Assembly (NCBI GenBank): GCA_036496605.1
Contig: DASXKV010000001.1
Span: 1 to 64,000 of the forward strand
DNA from: Gemmatimonadaceae bacterium
Lineage (GTDB): Bacteria; Gemmatimonadota; Gemmatimonadetes; Gemmatimonadales; Gemmatimonadaceae
Length of the DNA stretch: 64,000 nt
Reading direction: 5' to 3'
Part shown: positions 44,734-53,538 of the stretch, piece after piece
Layout: each line of letters opens with the position of its first letter
Numbering within the stretch: position 1 is the first letter of the stretch
Position numbers and translations under genes: made by a program
The notes under the pieces: generated by a model
What the model was told of the DNA's origin: nothing
Seen by the model: only the letters and a program-made list of their open reading frames with translations
The model's database searches: none

Positions 44734-46101
44734 GTGAGGCGCATTCTCATCGTCGACGACGAGCAGGGTATTCGCGCGGCCCTCGGACAACTGCTGGAAT
44801 TCGAGGGCTACGAAGTGCACGCCGTCGCGAATGCCGTCGACGGAATAAGCGAATACGCAAAGTGGAAACCACATCTCGTCTTCCTCGACGTGAAGATGGC
44901 GGGAATCGACGGGCTCGAGGCGTTGCGGCGCATCAAGGAGCACGACCCCGGCGCGATCATCGTCATGATCAGCGGCCATGCAACGATCCAGACGGCGGTC
45001 GAAGCGACGCAGCTCGGAGCGTACGACATACTCGAGAAACCGCTCGACACCGACCGCATTCTCGTCACGCTACGCAATTCGCTGCAGCATCTGGATCTCC
45101 ACGAAGAGAATGCGCGTCTGCGCGAGACGATCGAATCGCGCTACGAGATCGTCGGTCGATCGTATGCGATTCGCGCCGTGATCGACAAGATCGAACGGGT
45201 TGCGAAATCGCCGGCGCGGGTGCTCATCTCGGGAGAGAATGGCACGGGCAAGGAACTTGTGGCGCGTGCGATCCATCGGCAGTCGCAGCGCGCCGACGGA
45301 CCGTTCGTCGAGGTCAACTGCGCCGCGATTCCGAGCGAGCTGATCGAGAGCGAGCTGTTCGGTCATATGAAGGGTTCATTCACGGGTGCGGTGCAGGATC
45401 GCGCGGGCAAATTCGAGCAGGCCGATGGGGGCACGCTCTTTCTCGACGAAGTGGGCGACATGAGCCTGGCAGCACAGGCAAAGGTTCTGCGTGTTCTGCA
45501 GGATGGCGTCGTGACACGTATCGGCGGCTCCAAACCGACGCAGGTTGACGTGCGCGTGCTCGCGGCAACGAACAAGCGGCTCGAGGAAGAGATCGCGGAC
45601 GGTCGGTTCCGTGAAGATCTGTTCTATCGGTTGAATGTCGTGCCGATCAATGTGCCTCCGCTCCGTGAGCGGAGGGAGGACATCCCATTGCTCGTCATTC
45701 ATTTTCTCAACCAGCTGACCGAGCGTGAGGGGGTCGCGCCGCGCACGATCGCGACGGAGTCGATCGACCGGCTGCAGCAGCTCGATTGGCCGGGGAACGT
45801 CCGTGAACTGCGGAATACGATTGAGCGGTTGCTCATTCTGGCGAGCGGGCCGCGAATTACCGGCGACGACGTGGCGCGATTGGTCGGCCAGCGCGATCCG
45901 GAGCAGGCAGGTCTCGGATCGTTGCTGGAGTGCAAGACGTTCGAGGAGTTCAAGCACGCCGCGGAGCGTGCTTTCCTTCTTGCCAAGCTCCGCACCTTCG
46001 ACTGGAATGTCTCGGAGACGGCCCGGGCCCTGGATATGCCGCGCTCCAACCTGTACAAGAAAATCGAGCGGTATCGCCTAACGCGAGAGACAGCGGCGTG
46101 A
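44734..46101 (+). CDS. Sigma-54-dependent response regulator, NtrC/NtrX type
   Basis: A 455-aa bacterial enhancer-binding protein. The receiver domain (1-120) has the phospho-Asp in LVFLDVKMAGIDG. The AAA domain (about 140-365) has Walker A GENGTGKELV, the sigma-54-contacting loop GSFTGA (usual form GAFTGA) and Walker B GGTLFLDEVGD. A Fis-type HTH (about 415-452) has NVSETARALDMPRSNLYKKI. GTG 44734 is used because a GAGGAG ribosome-binding site precedes it and VRRILIVDDEQG is the normal start. One octamer copy is at 46076. The order and motifs match NtrX; the NtrY-like kinase at 23782 is a candidate partner but not adjacent. Confidence 0.9.
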   Translation: MRRILIVDDEQGIRAALGQLLEFEGYEVHAVANAVDGISEYAKWKPHLVFLDVKMAGIDGLEALRRIKEHDPGAIIVMISGHATIQTAVEATQLGAYDILEKPLDTDRILVTLRNSLQHLDLHEENARLRETIESRYEIVGRSYAIRAVIDKIERVAKSPARVLISGENGTGKELVARAIHRQSQRADGPFVEVNCAAIPSELIESELFGHMKGSFTGAVQDRAGKFEQADGGTLFLDEVGDMSLAAQAKVLRVLQDGVVTRIGGSKPTQVDVRVLAATNKRLEEEIADGRFREDLFYRLNVVPINVPPLRERREDIPLLVIHFLNQLTEREGVAPRTIATESIDRLQQLDWPGNVRELRNTIERLLILASGPRITGDDVARLVGQRDPEQAGLGSLLECKTFEEFKHAAERAFLLAKLRTFDWNVSETARALDMPRSNLYKKIERYRLTRETAA

Positions 46102-46123
46102 CCGCGCTGAGAGGATTCTGACG

Positions 46124-46582
46124 ATGGCCGAGCGCGACTGGGCGAAGGAGATGCAGAAGATCGATCGGCAGCTCGAATCGATCTCCGACGAAGCACTGTT
46201 CCCGACGAAGACGGGTTCGGCGAAAGGACCGAAAGCGGCCGCGACGAAGGCGGAGAATCTCGAGAAGCAGCGAACGACGAGCACGTTCGGCGTACTCTTG
46301 CGCCTGCTCCTCTCCGTCGCCTTGGGCGTCGGTATTTACTTCTGGCCGTATGATGCCCGATGCGGCTTCGGACTCTTCGGCTATCTTGCCGCTGTCGGCG
46401 TTGTCACCGCGAGCGGCATCTGGAGCGCGGTCTGGACCTGGCGTCATCGCTCCGCGCGCGGCCACATGTTGTCGTTGCTGCTCGTGCTCTGGGGCGCGAC
46501 GCTTGGCGCGATGGAGATACTTCCGCGTATCGGCTACGCGAAAACCGACGCGCTGCACCCGGCGACCTGGACGTGTAAATGA
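46124..46582 (+). CDS. Hypothetical membrane protein, 152 aa
   Basis: A 152-aa protein with a charged N-terminal coil (about 1-50, EMQKIDRQLESISDEALF, then KAAATKAENLEKQ) and three helices: about 55-72 (FGVLLRLLLSVALGVGIYFW), 80-100 (FGLFGYLAAVGVVTASGIW) and 113-132 (MLSLLLVLWGATLGAMEIL). I recognise no family. It follows the NtrC-type gene by 22 bp and may be in its operon. The end carries one Cys (TWTCK) and abuts the G-rich element. Confidence 0.65.
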   Translation: MAERDWAKEMQKIDRQLESISDEALFPTKTGSAKGPKAAATKAENLEKQRTTSTFGVLLRLLLSVALGVGIYFWPYDARCGFGLFGYLAAVGVVTASGIWSAVWTWRHRSARGHMLSLLLVLWGATLGAMEILPRIGYAKTDALHPATWTCK

Positions 46583-46692
46583 GGGGCTAGGGGATAGACA
46601 ATAGGGGCTAGGGGCTAGGGCCTAGAGAAAAGGCTAGGGCGAGAGAATACGGGCTAGGTTTCCCCTAGGCTCGAGCCCCTGACGCCTAGCTC
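46582..46692. repeat. GGGGCTAGGGG-type intergenic element
   Basis: The left arm 46582-46620 repeats AGGGGCTAGGGG with five runs of at least three G. The right arm, about 46654-46690, is C-rich and partly complementary (TTTCCCCTAGGCTCGAGCCC). The G-runs meet the usual pattern for a G-quadruplex. It lies between the membrane gene and the aldehyde dehydrogenase gene. Confidence 0.65.
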
Positions 46693-46723
46693 CACTTGAG
46701 GGAACTCTAATTATCGACGCTTC

Positions 46724-48223
46724 ATGACCGACTTCAAGAACTTCATCGGCGGTAAGTGGGTTGCCCCTTCGACGGGCGAATATTTCGAAAATGTGAATCC
46801 TGCCGATCGCGGGGACACGATCGGCCGCTTTCCGCTCTCGGGTGAACACGACGTTGTACGCGCGGTGCAGTCGGCCAAGTGCGGCTTCGACGTCTGGAAA
46901 AAAACGCCAGCGCCGGCGCGCGGTGACGTGCTCCGTCGCGTTGGCGACATCCTCACGCGTCGAAAGGACGAGATCGCGGATCTGATGACGCGCGAGATGG
47001 GGAAGCCGCTCGCCGAGACGCGGGGTGACGTGCAGGAAGGCATCGACACGGCGTATTACGCCGCGTCGGAGGGGCGGCGTCTCTTTGGTCACACGGTGCC
47101 GAGCGAGCTCCGAAACAAGTGGGCGATGAGCTACCGGCGTCCAATCGGAATCTGCGGTATCGTGACGCCGTTCAACTTTCCGATGGCGATCCCCACGTGG
47201 AAAATGTTCCCCGCTCTGTTGTGCGGCAACGCGTGCATCTTCAAACCCGCCGAAGACGTTCCGCACACCGGGGCCATACTCGTGGAAGTTTTCCTCGAGG
47301 CGGGACTTCCGCCGGAAGTCATTCAGCTCGTTCATGGCGTGGGCGAAACCGTTGGCGCCGCGATCGTGTCTCACCCGGAGATCCCCGTGATTTCGTTCAC
47401 GGGTTCAACCGAGACGGGGCGCATCGTCGGCGAGGTCTGTGGTCGCATGCACAAGCGACTCTCGCTGGAGATGGGTGGGAAGAACGCCATGATCGTGCTC
47501 GACGACGCGGACGCCGATCTTGCACTCGAGGGCGTGCTTTGGGGCGCATTCGGAACGACCGGCCAGAGGTGCACCGCAACGAGTCGATTGATTCTTCAGC
47601 GCGGTATCCACGATCACTTCCTCGGGCAGCTCATCGATCGTACGCGTTCGCTCAAGCTTGGCGATGGACGGAAGAAAGGCACGGACGTTGGTCCACTAGT
47701 GAACGAAGGAGCACGCACGAAGGTCGAGCGGTACGTCGACATCGGGCAGGCCGACGGCGCGGATCTGCTCTGCGGGGGACGGCGGCCGCCGGGCAAGGAA
47801 TTCGAGAAGGGTTTCTACTTCGAGCCGACGATCTTTGGCCGCGTCGAAGCAGGCACACGACTCGAGCAGGAAGAGATCTTCGGTCCTGTGCTCTCGGTCG
47901 TCCGCGTCGACTCAGCGGACGAGGCGTTCGCAATCAATAATGACGTGAAATACGGACTATCCTCGTCTCTCTATACGCGGGATGTTGGTCTCGCCTTTCG
48001 AGCATTGAATGAGCTCGACAACGGTATCACCTACGTGAACGCGCCGACGATTGGCGCCGAGGCACATCTGCCATTCGGCGGCGTAAAACAGACGGGTAAC
48101 GGGCATCGTGAGGGCGGCTGGGCAGTCTACGAGTTCTACTCTGAGACGAAGGTCGGATACGTGGATTTCTCGGGATCGCTGCAACGCGCTCAGATCGACA
48201 ACTATCTTGGGACGCCGGACTAA
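46724..48223 (+). CDS. Aldehyde dehydrogenase (second copy, ALDH7-like)
   Basis: A 499-aa NAD(P)-dependent aldehyde dehydrogenase. TPFNFPMAIPTWKMFPALLC is near residue 147, the catalytic Glu in LEMGGKNAMIVLD (about 255) and the catalytic Cys in GTTGQRCTATSRL (about 289). EEIFGPVLSVVR and LPFGGVKQTGNGHREGG are near the end. The FTGSTETGRIVGEV and HREGG features resemble the ALDH7/PaaZ-like or amino-adipic semialdehyde group, but the substrate is not fixed by these motifs. It has only distant similarity to the 27932 gene, so the two are not recent copies. The 140-bp gap before it holds the G-rich element. Confidence 0.85.
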   Translation: MTDFKNFIGGKWVAPSTGEYFENVNPADRGDTIGRFPLSGEHDVVRAVQSAKCGFDVWKKTPAPARGDVLRRVGDILTRRKDEIADLMTREMGKPLAETRGDVQEGIDTAYYAASEGRRLFGHTVPSELRNKWAMSYRRPIGICGIVTPFNFPMAIPTWKMFPALLCGNACIFKPAEDVPHTGAILVEVFLEAGLPPEVIQLVHGVGETVGAAIVSHPEIPVISFTGSTETGRIVGEVCGRMHKRLSLEMGGKNAMIVLDDADADLALEGVLWGAFGTTGQRCTATSRLILQRGIHDHFLGQLIDRTRSLKLGDGRKKGTDVGPLVNEGARTKVERYVDIGQADGADLLCGGRRPPGKEFEKGFYFEPTIFGRVEAGTRLEQEEIFGPVLSVVRVDSADEAFAINNDVKYGLSSSLYTRDVGLAFRALNELDNGITYVNAPTIGAEAHLPFGGVKQTGNGHREGGWAVYEFYSETKVGYVDFSGSLQRAQIDNYLGTPD

Positions 48224-48317
48224 CTTAGGTGGATGGCCTATTCTTGCGTCCGTTTACTCACCGTCGTTAATTCCTGCAGGGGACGGTCGTCTGTCTGATA
48301 GCCGGCGACGTCTCGCG

Positions 48318-48356
48318 TCTCACAGCGCCGAGGTCGCTCGGCCTCGTCGTGTGAGA
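48318..48356. other. Two-level hairpin upstream of lepB
   Basis: Outer stem TCTCACA (48318-48324) with TGTGAGA (48350-48356), inner stem GCCGAG (48327-48332), loop GTCG, CTCGGC (48337-48342). It follows the aldehyde dehydrogenase stop by 95 bp and ends 29 bp before the lepB start. There is no U-run, so it may be a leader structure rather than a terminator. Confidence 0.5.
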
Positions 48357-48385
48357 ATCAGGAGTTGTTCCGTCGTCGCATACGC

Positions 48386-49168
48386 ATGAGCGAGCCTGCA
48401 GGATCCCTCCCGTCATTGACGCCCGCCCGGGCGATCACAGCCGAACAACGCGTCGGTGCCCTGCGCAGCGTGAATCGTGGCGCCGGACCGTTGTCGTTCC
48501 TGTGGGAGTGGGCGAAGATCCTGTTCGTCTCGGTGGTACTCTTCTTCTTCCTCCGCACATTCTTCGTCGAAGCGTTCAAGATCCCGAGCGGCAGCATGGA
48601 ACGCACGCTCCTCGTCGGCGATTTTCTCCTCGTGAACAAACTGGCCTATGGAGCAGAAGTGCCATTCACGCACCGCCGATTGCCGAAATTGCGTGAGCCC
48701 CAGGATGGCGACGTGATCGTGTTCGAGTGGCCAGAGGACCCGACGAAGAATTTCGTGAAACGACTCGTTGGGCTACCGGACGACACACTCGAGATGCGCG
48801 ACGGACAACTCATCCGAAATGGCCGCGGTCTCACCGAGCCGTACGTCCTGCACACACAGCCCGACATCGATCCCGCGCCGGAGGATTTCCGCTGGCAGCG
48901 CGATTATCTCGTGAAGACTGCGAACGCAACCGTCGGGTACCATCCGTCACGAAATAATTGGGGCCCGCTCGTCGTTCCGAAGGGAAATTACTTTGTCCTC
49001 GGTGACAATCGAGACAATTCCCTCGATAGTCGTTACTGGGGCTTCGTGGCCGATTCTTTAGTAAAGGGCCGGCCATTCGTGATTTACTACAGCTACGCTC
49101 CTGACAGTGTGGACTTCGCGTGGCTCACTCGCATTCGCTGGCAGCGCGTGGGTGAGCGAGTTCACTAG
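48386..49168 (+). CDS. lepB: Signal peptidase I
   Basis: A 260-aa inner-membrane signal peptidase. One helix lies about 40-60 (AKILFVSVVLFFFLRTFF). The catalytic Ser is in IPSGSMERTLLVGD (about 70-80) and the general-base Lys in KNFVKRLVGLPDD (about 125-135). The conserved late box is GDNRDNSLDSRYWG (about 208-221). It removes signal peptides from exported proteins. Start ATG 48386 is preferred over TTG 48365. It is followed 91 bp later by the primary sigma factor gene. Confidence 0.92.
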   Translation: MSEPAGSLPSLTPARAITAEQRVGALRSVNRGAGPLSFLWEWAKILFVSVVLFFFLRTFFVEAFKIPSGSMERTLLVGDFLLVNKLAYGAEVPFTHRRLPKLREPQDGDVIVFEWPEDPTKNFVKRLVGLPDDTLEMRDGQLIRNGRGLTEPYVLHTQPDIDPAPEDFRWQRDYLVKTANATVGYHPSRNNWGPLVVPKGNYFVLGDNRDNSLDSRYWGFVADSLVKGRPFVIYYSYAPDSVDFAWLTRIRWQRVGERVH

Positions 49169-49259
49169 ATAGATCGGTTCGTTCGTTACCCGGAACACCG
49201 TCGCAGCGTCTGCTGCCCGGACCCCTATTTTTGTTCCGCACCAAGGAGCAGCTGTCCTC

Positions 49260-50120
49260 ATGGCCGCGACCGGCAACCACAAGAAATCCTCGTACGAGGA
49301 AGGCTCGCTCGACCAGTATCTGCGGGACATCAGCGCCTATCCGCTGATCTCGCGGGACGAGGAGGTCCGCCTGGCACAGCGCATTCGATTGGGCGATCAG
49401 GAGGCATTGGACAAGCTCGTCCGTTCGAATCTGCGCTTCGTCGTGTCGGTAGCGAAAAAGTATCAGAATCAGGGCGTCTCGCTTTCTGATTTGATCAACG
49501 AGGGGAACCTCGGTCTCATTCGCGCTGCGCACAAATTCGACGAGACGAAGGGGATCAAGTTCATCTCCTATGCGGTCTGGTGGATTCGTCAGGCAATTTT
49601 GCAGGCGTTGGCTGAGCAATCGCGCATCGTCCGGGTTCCGCTCAATCGTGCCGGCACGCTTCACCGGATCGGCAAACGCGCGAACGCACTCCTTCAAGAG
49701 CTCGGCCGCGAGCCCACGCACGAGGAAATCGCGGACGGCATGGACATCACGGAGGAGGAAGTCGCGAAGACGATGTCGATCTCGCAGACGCATCTTTCTC
49801 TCGATGCTCCGATGACGCCGGGCGAGGATAACAAGCTCCTCGACTATCTTCCGGACAATCTGAACCCCCCGCCTGACGAGCAGACCTTCGAGAAAGCGCT
49901 CACGGAGTCGATCGAGGAGGCGCTGTCGCACCTCAAGGAGCGCGAGTCGAAGATTCTCCGCTTGTACTTTGGCCTCGACGGAGAGGAGCCGATGACGCTC
50001 GAGCAGATTGGGTCGCTCCTCGGGATCACGCGCGAGCGCGTGAGGCAGATCAAGGAGAAGGCGTTGTCTCGGCTTCGACACGTGAGCCGCGCGCGAGCCC
50101 TGGAGAGCTATTTGGGCTGA
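49260..50120 (+). CDS. rpoD: Primary sigma factor, short sigma-70 (RpoD/SigA type)
   Basis: A 286-aa sigma-70 factor without the long region 1.1 and non-conserved region. Region 1.2 starts near YLRDISAYPLISRDEEVRL; region 2 has LVRSNLRFVVSVAKKYQNQG and KGIKFISYAVWWIRQAILQA; region 3 has VRVPLNRAGTLHRIGKRANA; region 4 has LYFGLDGEEPMTLEQIGSLL and ITRERVRQIKEKALSRLR. The short form with full regions 1.2-4 resembles the primary sigma of Bacteroidetes and other phyla, so this is likely the housekeeping factor, though a close group 2 relative is possible. ATG 49260 follows a purine-rich stretch. No octamer copies are in this conserved gene. Confidence 0.88.
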   Translation: MAATGNHKKSSYEEGSLDQYLRDISAYPLISRDEEVRLAQRIRLGDQEALDKLVRSNLRFVVSVAKKYQNQGVSLSDLINEGNLGLIRAAHKFDETKGIKFISYAVWWIRQAILQALAEQSRIVRVPLNRAGTLHRIGKRANALLQELGREPTHEEIADGMDITEEEVAKTMSISQTHLSLDAPMTPGEDNKLLDYLPDNLNPPPDEQTFEKALTESIEEALSHLKERESKILRLYFGLDGEEPMTLEQIGSLLGITRERVRQIKEKALSRLRHVSRARALESYLG

Positions 50121-50252
50121 GGGGCTCGGGCCTAGGGGCATTAGGGGCTAGAGGGTAGGGGCTAAATGAAAGGCGCGTAGGGTCGCGGAATGCCTCGCGA
50201 CCCTTGTTTATTTCCCTAGCCCTAACCCCTAGCCCCAGGCCTTAGCCCCTCG
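50121..50252. repeat. GGGGCTAGGGG-type element with terminator-like hairpin
   Basis: The G-rich left arm (50121-50164, GGGGCTCGGGCCTAGGGG repeats) and C-rich right arm (about 50214-50252) flank a perfect stem GGGTCGCG (50180-50187) / CGCGACCC (50196-50203), followed by TTGTTTATTT. The hairpin and T-rich stretch could end sigma-factor transcription. Confidence 0.65.
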
Positions 50253-50256
50253 TTCC

Positions 50257-50757
50257 ATGGCTCAAACCAGTTCCTTCGACGTCACCACGGGTGTCGACCT
50301 CCAGGAGGTCGACAATGCCGTGAACCAGGCGCAGAAAGAGATCGGGCAACGCTACGACTTCAAAGGCTCGAAGGCGTCAATCGAATTCAAGCGCGCCGAG
50401 TCGATGCTCGTGCTCATCGCGGATGATGATTTCAAGATGCGCGCGCTCTTCGATGTGCTGCAGACGAAGCTGATCAAGCGCCAGGTGCCCGTGAAGAATC
50501 TCGATATCGGCGAGACGAAACCGGCAGGGGGCGACACGGTCCGGAAGGAGATCAAGCTCAAAACGGCGCTCGACTCCGAGACCGCGAAGAAGGTCGCAGC
50601 GGCAATCAAGGACGCGAAGCTCAAGAAGGTACAGGCTGCGATCCAGGGCGAGCAGGTGCGCATCTCGTCACCCTCGAGGGACGATCTCCAGGGCGCGATT
50701 CAACTCCTCAGGAGTCAGGATTTCGGAGTCGAGTTGAAGTTCGGAAACTATCGGTAG
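50257..50757 (+). CDS. yajQ: YajQ-family nucleotide-binding protein
   Basis: A 166-aa UPF0234/YajQ protein, two ferredoxin-like domains joined by a linker. The start MAQTSSFDVTTGVDLQEVDN, KGSKASIEFKRAESMLVLIA in the first half and the C-terminal SSPSRDDLQGAIQLLRSQDF are family-typical. In Xanthomonas a member binds cyclic di-GMP; a nucleotide-binding role is likely in general. It lies between the sigma factor and rimO genes. The small gap after it carries a GGTTGGTG-type element. Confidence 0.9.
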   Translation: MAQTSSFDVTTGVDLQEVDNAVNQAQKEIGQRYDFKGSKASIEFKRAESMLVLIADDDFKMRALFDVLQTKLIKRQVPVKNLDIGETKPAGGDTVRKEIKLKTALDSETAKKVAAAIKDAKLKKVQAAIQGEQVRISSPSRDDLQGAIQLLRSQDFGVELKFGNYR

Positions 50758-50760
50758 CTA

Positions 50761-50866
50761 GTGGTTGGTTATTGGTTCTTCGTGCTAGGCGCGAGTGCGC
50801 ACGCTTGCTAGATCTAAAACGACTACCTACCGATCGCCTGGCGTAACCACCAACCACCAACCACCA
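50761..50866. repeat. GGTTGGTG-type intergenic element
   Basis: A G/T-rich arm GTGGTTGGTTATTGGTTC at 50761-50778 and a complementary C/A-rich arm of CCAACCACCAACCACC at 50849-50866 are separated by about 70 bp with no perfect hairpin. It ends at the rimO TTG start, so the right arm sits where a ribosome-binding site would be expected; I see no good Shine-Dalgarno sequence. Confidence 0.65.
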
Positions 50867-52252
50867 TTGAAGTTTTCTCTCCTCACCCTCGGCTGCGACA
50901 AAAACACCGTCGACAGCGAGCGATACGTCGCTCAGCTCACGGATTGTGGCGCTGAATTCACCGCCGACCTGGACCAGGCGGAGGTGATTGTCATCAATAC
51001 CTGTGGCTTCATCGACGCGGCCAAGAAGGAGTCGATCGACGCACTCGTCGAGGCGGGCCGCCTCAAGGAAGCTGGCTCCTGCCGAGCTGTCGTGGGTTTG
51101 GGGTGCATGGTGCAGCGGCATAAGCACGAGCTCATCGAGGCCCTCCCCGAAGTCGATCTCTTCCTCGGTTCTTCGGAGGTCGATCGACTCATTCCCGAGT
51201 TGCACGAACGCGGTCTGATCGACGACGCGCCCGTCATCCATCCCGGAGTGCGCGTTTTCACGGGCGATCTCGATCACGTGCGTTATCTCAAGGTCAGCGA
51301 AGGCTGCGATCATGGTTGCGCGTTCTGCGCGATCCCGCTGATGCGCGGCCGTCATCGCTCTTTCGCGCTTGCTGAACTGGTGCGTGAGGCGCAGCTCCTC
51401 GAGGCGCAGGGCGCTGTCGAGATCAACCTCGTCGCGCAGGACCTCGCGCACTACGGCCGCGACGTGCGCGACGGCAATGCTCTCCCCGAGCTGCTCGCCG
51501 CGCTGTTGGCCGAGACGTCGGTGCCGTGGCTCCGGCTCTTATATGTGTATTCGGCGGGGCTCACGCCGAAGTTGCTCGAGCTGATGGCGCGAGAGCCACG
51601 GGTCCTGCCCTACCTGGACATGCCGATTCAGCACGGTTCCGACGAAGTGCTGAAGCGCATGCGTCGGCCTGAGCGACAGCCGACGATTCGCGAGCGCGTC
51701 GCGCGCATCCGGGAAACCGTGCCCGATGTCGCGATCCGCACGACGTGCATTGTCGGTTTCCCTGGCGAGACCGACGACGACTTTGAGCGTTTGCTCAATT
51801 TCCTCGAGGAGATGCAATTCGAGCGCGTCGGCGCGTTCACCTACTCGCCTCAGGAGGGCACGCACGCCGCCGCGCTGGTGGACGACGTGCCCGAGGCGAC
51901 GAAGCGCGAGCGTCTCGAGCGGCTAGTGGAGCTTCAGCGCCTCATCACGGCGGAACGATATGAGCGGCGCGTCGGCCGAATCGCGCGCGCGATTGTCGAT
52001 CGAGCCGATGAACGCGGCTTTGCCGAAACGCGCACCTTCTGGCAGGCCGATGACATCGATGGCATCACGCGACTGGCGTGCGACACGAGCGCGATCGTTC
52101 CGGGGAGCCTCGTGGACGTCGCTATCGAACGCGTCGTTGACGACTACGACTTCGAGGCCTCGCTCGTGCGCGTCGTCGCCGAGCGGCAGACCGCGAGGCG
52201 CGTCCGCGCGCTGCCGGTCATCGCGAGCGCGATGGGAAGCTACGGGCGATGA
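50867..52252 (+). CDS. rimO: Ribosomal protein uS12 methylthiotransferase RimO
   Basis: A 461-aa radical-SAM methylthiotransferase. The N-terminal UPF0004 domain (about 1-110) has LLTLGCDKNTVDSE with its Fe-S cysteine and NTCGFIDAAKKESI. The radical-SAM core (about 130-370) has the CxxxCxxC motif CDHGCAFCAIPLMRG. A TRAM domain ends the protein (about 380-455). It methylthiolates an Asp of S12. The start is TTG 50867, since family members begin KFSLLTLGC; the ATG further upstream at 50795 reads through the element. The stop overlaps the hemL start by 4 bp (52249-52252), coupling the two. Confidence 0.9.
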   Translation: MKFSLLTLGCDKNTVDSERYVAQLTDCGAEFTADLDQAEVIVINTCGFIDAAKKESIDALVEAGRLKEAGSCRAVVGLGCMVQRHKHELIEALPEVDLFLGSSEVDRLIPELHERGLIDDAPVIHPGVRVFTGDLDHVRYLKVSEGCDHGCAFCAIPLMRGRHRSFALAELVREAQLLEAQGAVEINLVAQDLAHYGRDVRDGNALPELLAALLAETSVPWLRLLYVYSAGLTPKLLELMAREPRVLPYLDMPIQHGSDEVLKRMRRPERQPTIRERVARIRETVPDVAIRTTCIVGFPGETDDDFERLLNFLEEMQFERVGAFTYSPQEGTHAAALVDDVPEATKRERLERLVELQRLITAERYERRVGRIARAIVDRADERGFAETRTFWQADDIDGITRLACDTSAIVPGSLVDVAIERVVDDYDFEASLVRVVAERQTARRVRALPVIASAMGSYGR

Positions 52253-53538
52253 CTGGCGCTACAGACACCACCTCCAGGGAGTTGATGGCTCGCGCACGCG
52301 AGCTCTTTCCGGGCGGTGTCAATTCTCCGGTTCGTGCATTCGGCGGTGTCGGCGGCGAGCCATTCGTCGCCGAGCGCGGTGAAGGTTCGCGCATCTGGGA
52401 CGTGGACGGGAAGGAGTACATCGACTTCGTTCTTTCGTGGGGACCGCTCGTGCTTGGCCATGCGCCACCAGTCGTCCTCGCCGCGCTCGAGGAGACGATG
52501 CGCCGCGGTACTAGCTTCGGCATTCCGACCGAGCTCGAGGTCCTCCTCGCGGAACGGATCGTCGAGCGGATGCCGCACATCGAGATGCTGCGCTTCGTTT
52601 CCAGCGGGACGGAAGCGACGATGAGTGCGATCCGGGTCGCGCGCGCGGTCACCAAACGCGATGTCATCGTCAAGTTCGAAGGCTGTTATCACGGACACGG
52701 CGATTCCTTTCTCGTTAGAGCAGGTTCCGGTGTCGCTACGCTTGGCTTGCCTAACTCGCCGGGCGTACCGGCGGCGCTGGCGGAGTTGACGATCACCGCA
52801 CCATTCAACGACCTCGCAGCAGTCGAGCGCGCAGTCTCGCAGCACGACGTTGCAGCGGTAATCGTCGAGCCAATTGTCGGGAATGCGGGTTTCATTGCGC
52901 CCGATCCGGAGTTTCTGCCAGGTCTTCGCTCGCTGACCGAGCGATCTGGCGCGTTGCTCGTCTTCGACGAGGTCATGACGGGATTCCGCATCGCCTACGG
53001 TGGCGCGCGCGAGCGTTTCGGCGTCGTACCCGATCTCACGACGTTAGGCAAAGTGATTGGCGGCGGACTACCCGTCGGCGCGTACGGCGGGCGGCGAACG
53101 ACGATGGAGTGCGTGGCGCCGAGCGGACCGGTGTATCAGGCGGGAACGCTGTCCGGCAATCCACTGGCGATGGCGGCCGGAATCGCGACGCTCGAGGCAT
53201 TGACACCCGGACTGCACGATGAGATGTCGGAGCGCACGACAGCGTTGGTGCAGGGACTGATCGCGAGCGCCGCACGGCACGGCGTGCCGTTCACCGCTGA
53301 TTCCGCGGGGAGTATGTGGGGTTTCTTCTTCCGAGAGGAGCCGGTGCGCAGCTTTGCTGATGCGCGGACCGCGGACGGAGAGCGCTTCCGCCGCTTCTTT
53401 CACGCCGCGCTCGAGCGCGGTGTGTACCTTGCGCCGTCGCCGTACGAGGCCGCGTTCATGTCGGCGGCGCACTCGCAAGGGGAAATCAGGCTCGCCCTCG
53501 AGCGACTCGACGAGGCCATGCGTCGCGCGGCGTCGTGA
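52249..53538 (+). CDS. hemL: Glutamate-1-semialdehyde 2,1-aminomutase
   Basis: A 429-aa PLP-dependent aminomutase that makes 5-aminolevulinate from glutamate-1-semialdehyde, for heme and other tetrapyrroles by the C5 route. The start FPGGVNSPVRAFGGVGGEPF, FEGCYHGHGDSFLVRAGSG, LLVFDEVMTGFRI and the PLP-Lys stretch TTLGKVIGGGLPVGAYGG are clear. Its length is standard. One octamer copy at 53042 encodes T-L-G with the rare codon TTA immediately before the PLP lysine. The stop overlaps the next gene start (GTGA). Confidence 0.95.
   Translation: MTGATDTTSRELMARARELFPGGVNSPVRAFGGVGGEPFVAERGEGSRIWDVDGKEYIDFVLSWGPLVLGHAPPVVLAALEETMRRGTSFGIPTELEVLLAERIVERMPHIEMLRFVSSGTEATMSAIRVARAVTKRDVIVKFEGCYHGHGDSFLVRAGSGVATLGLPNSPGVPAALAELTITAPFNDLAAVERAVSQHDVAAVIVEPIVGNAGFIAPDPEFLPGLRSLTERSGALLVFDEVMTGFRIAYGGARERFGVVPDLTTLGKVIGGGLPVGAYGGRRTTMECVAPSGPVYQAGTLSGNPLAMAAGIATLEALTPGLHDEMSERTTALVQGLIASAARHGVPFTADSAGSMWGFFFREEPVRSFADARTADGERFRRFFHAALERGVYLAPSPYEAAFMSAAHSQGEIRLALERLDEAMRRAAS

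Noticed and set aside
49125-50141. A 338-codon minus-strand frame
   Set aside because: It mirrors the primary sigma factor gene and has no recognisable motif.
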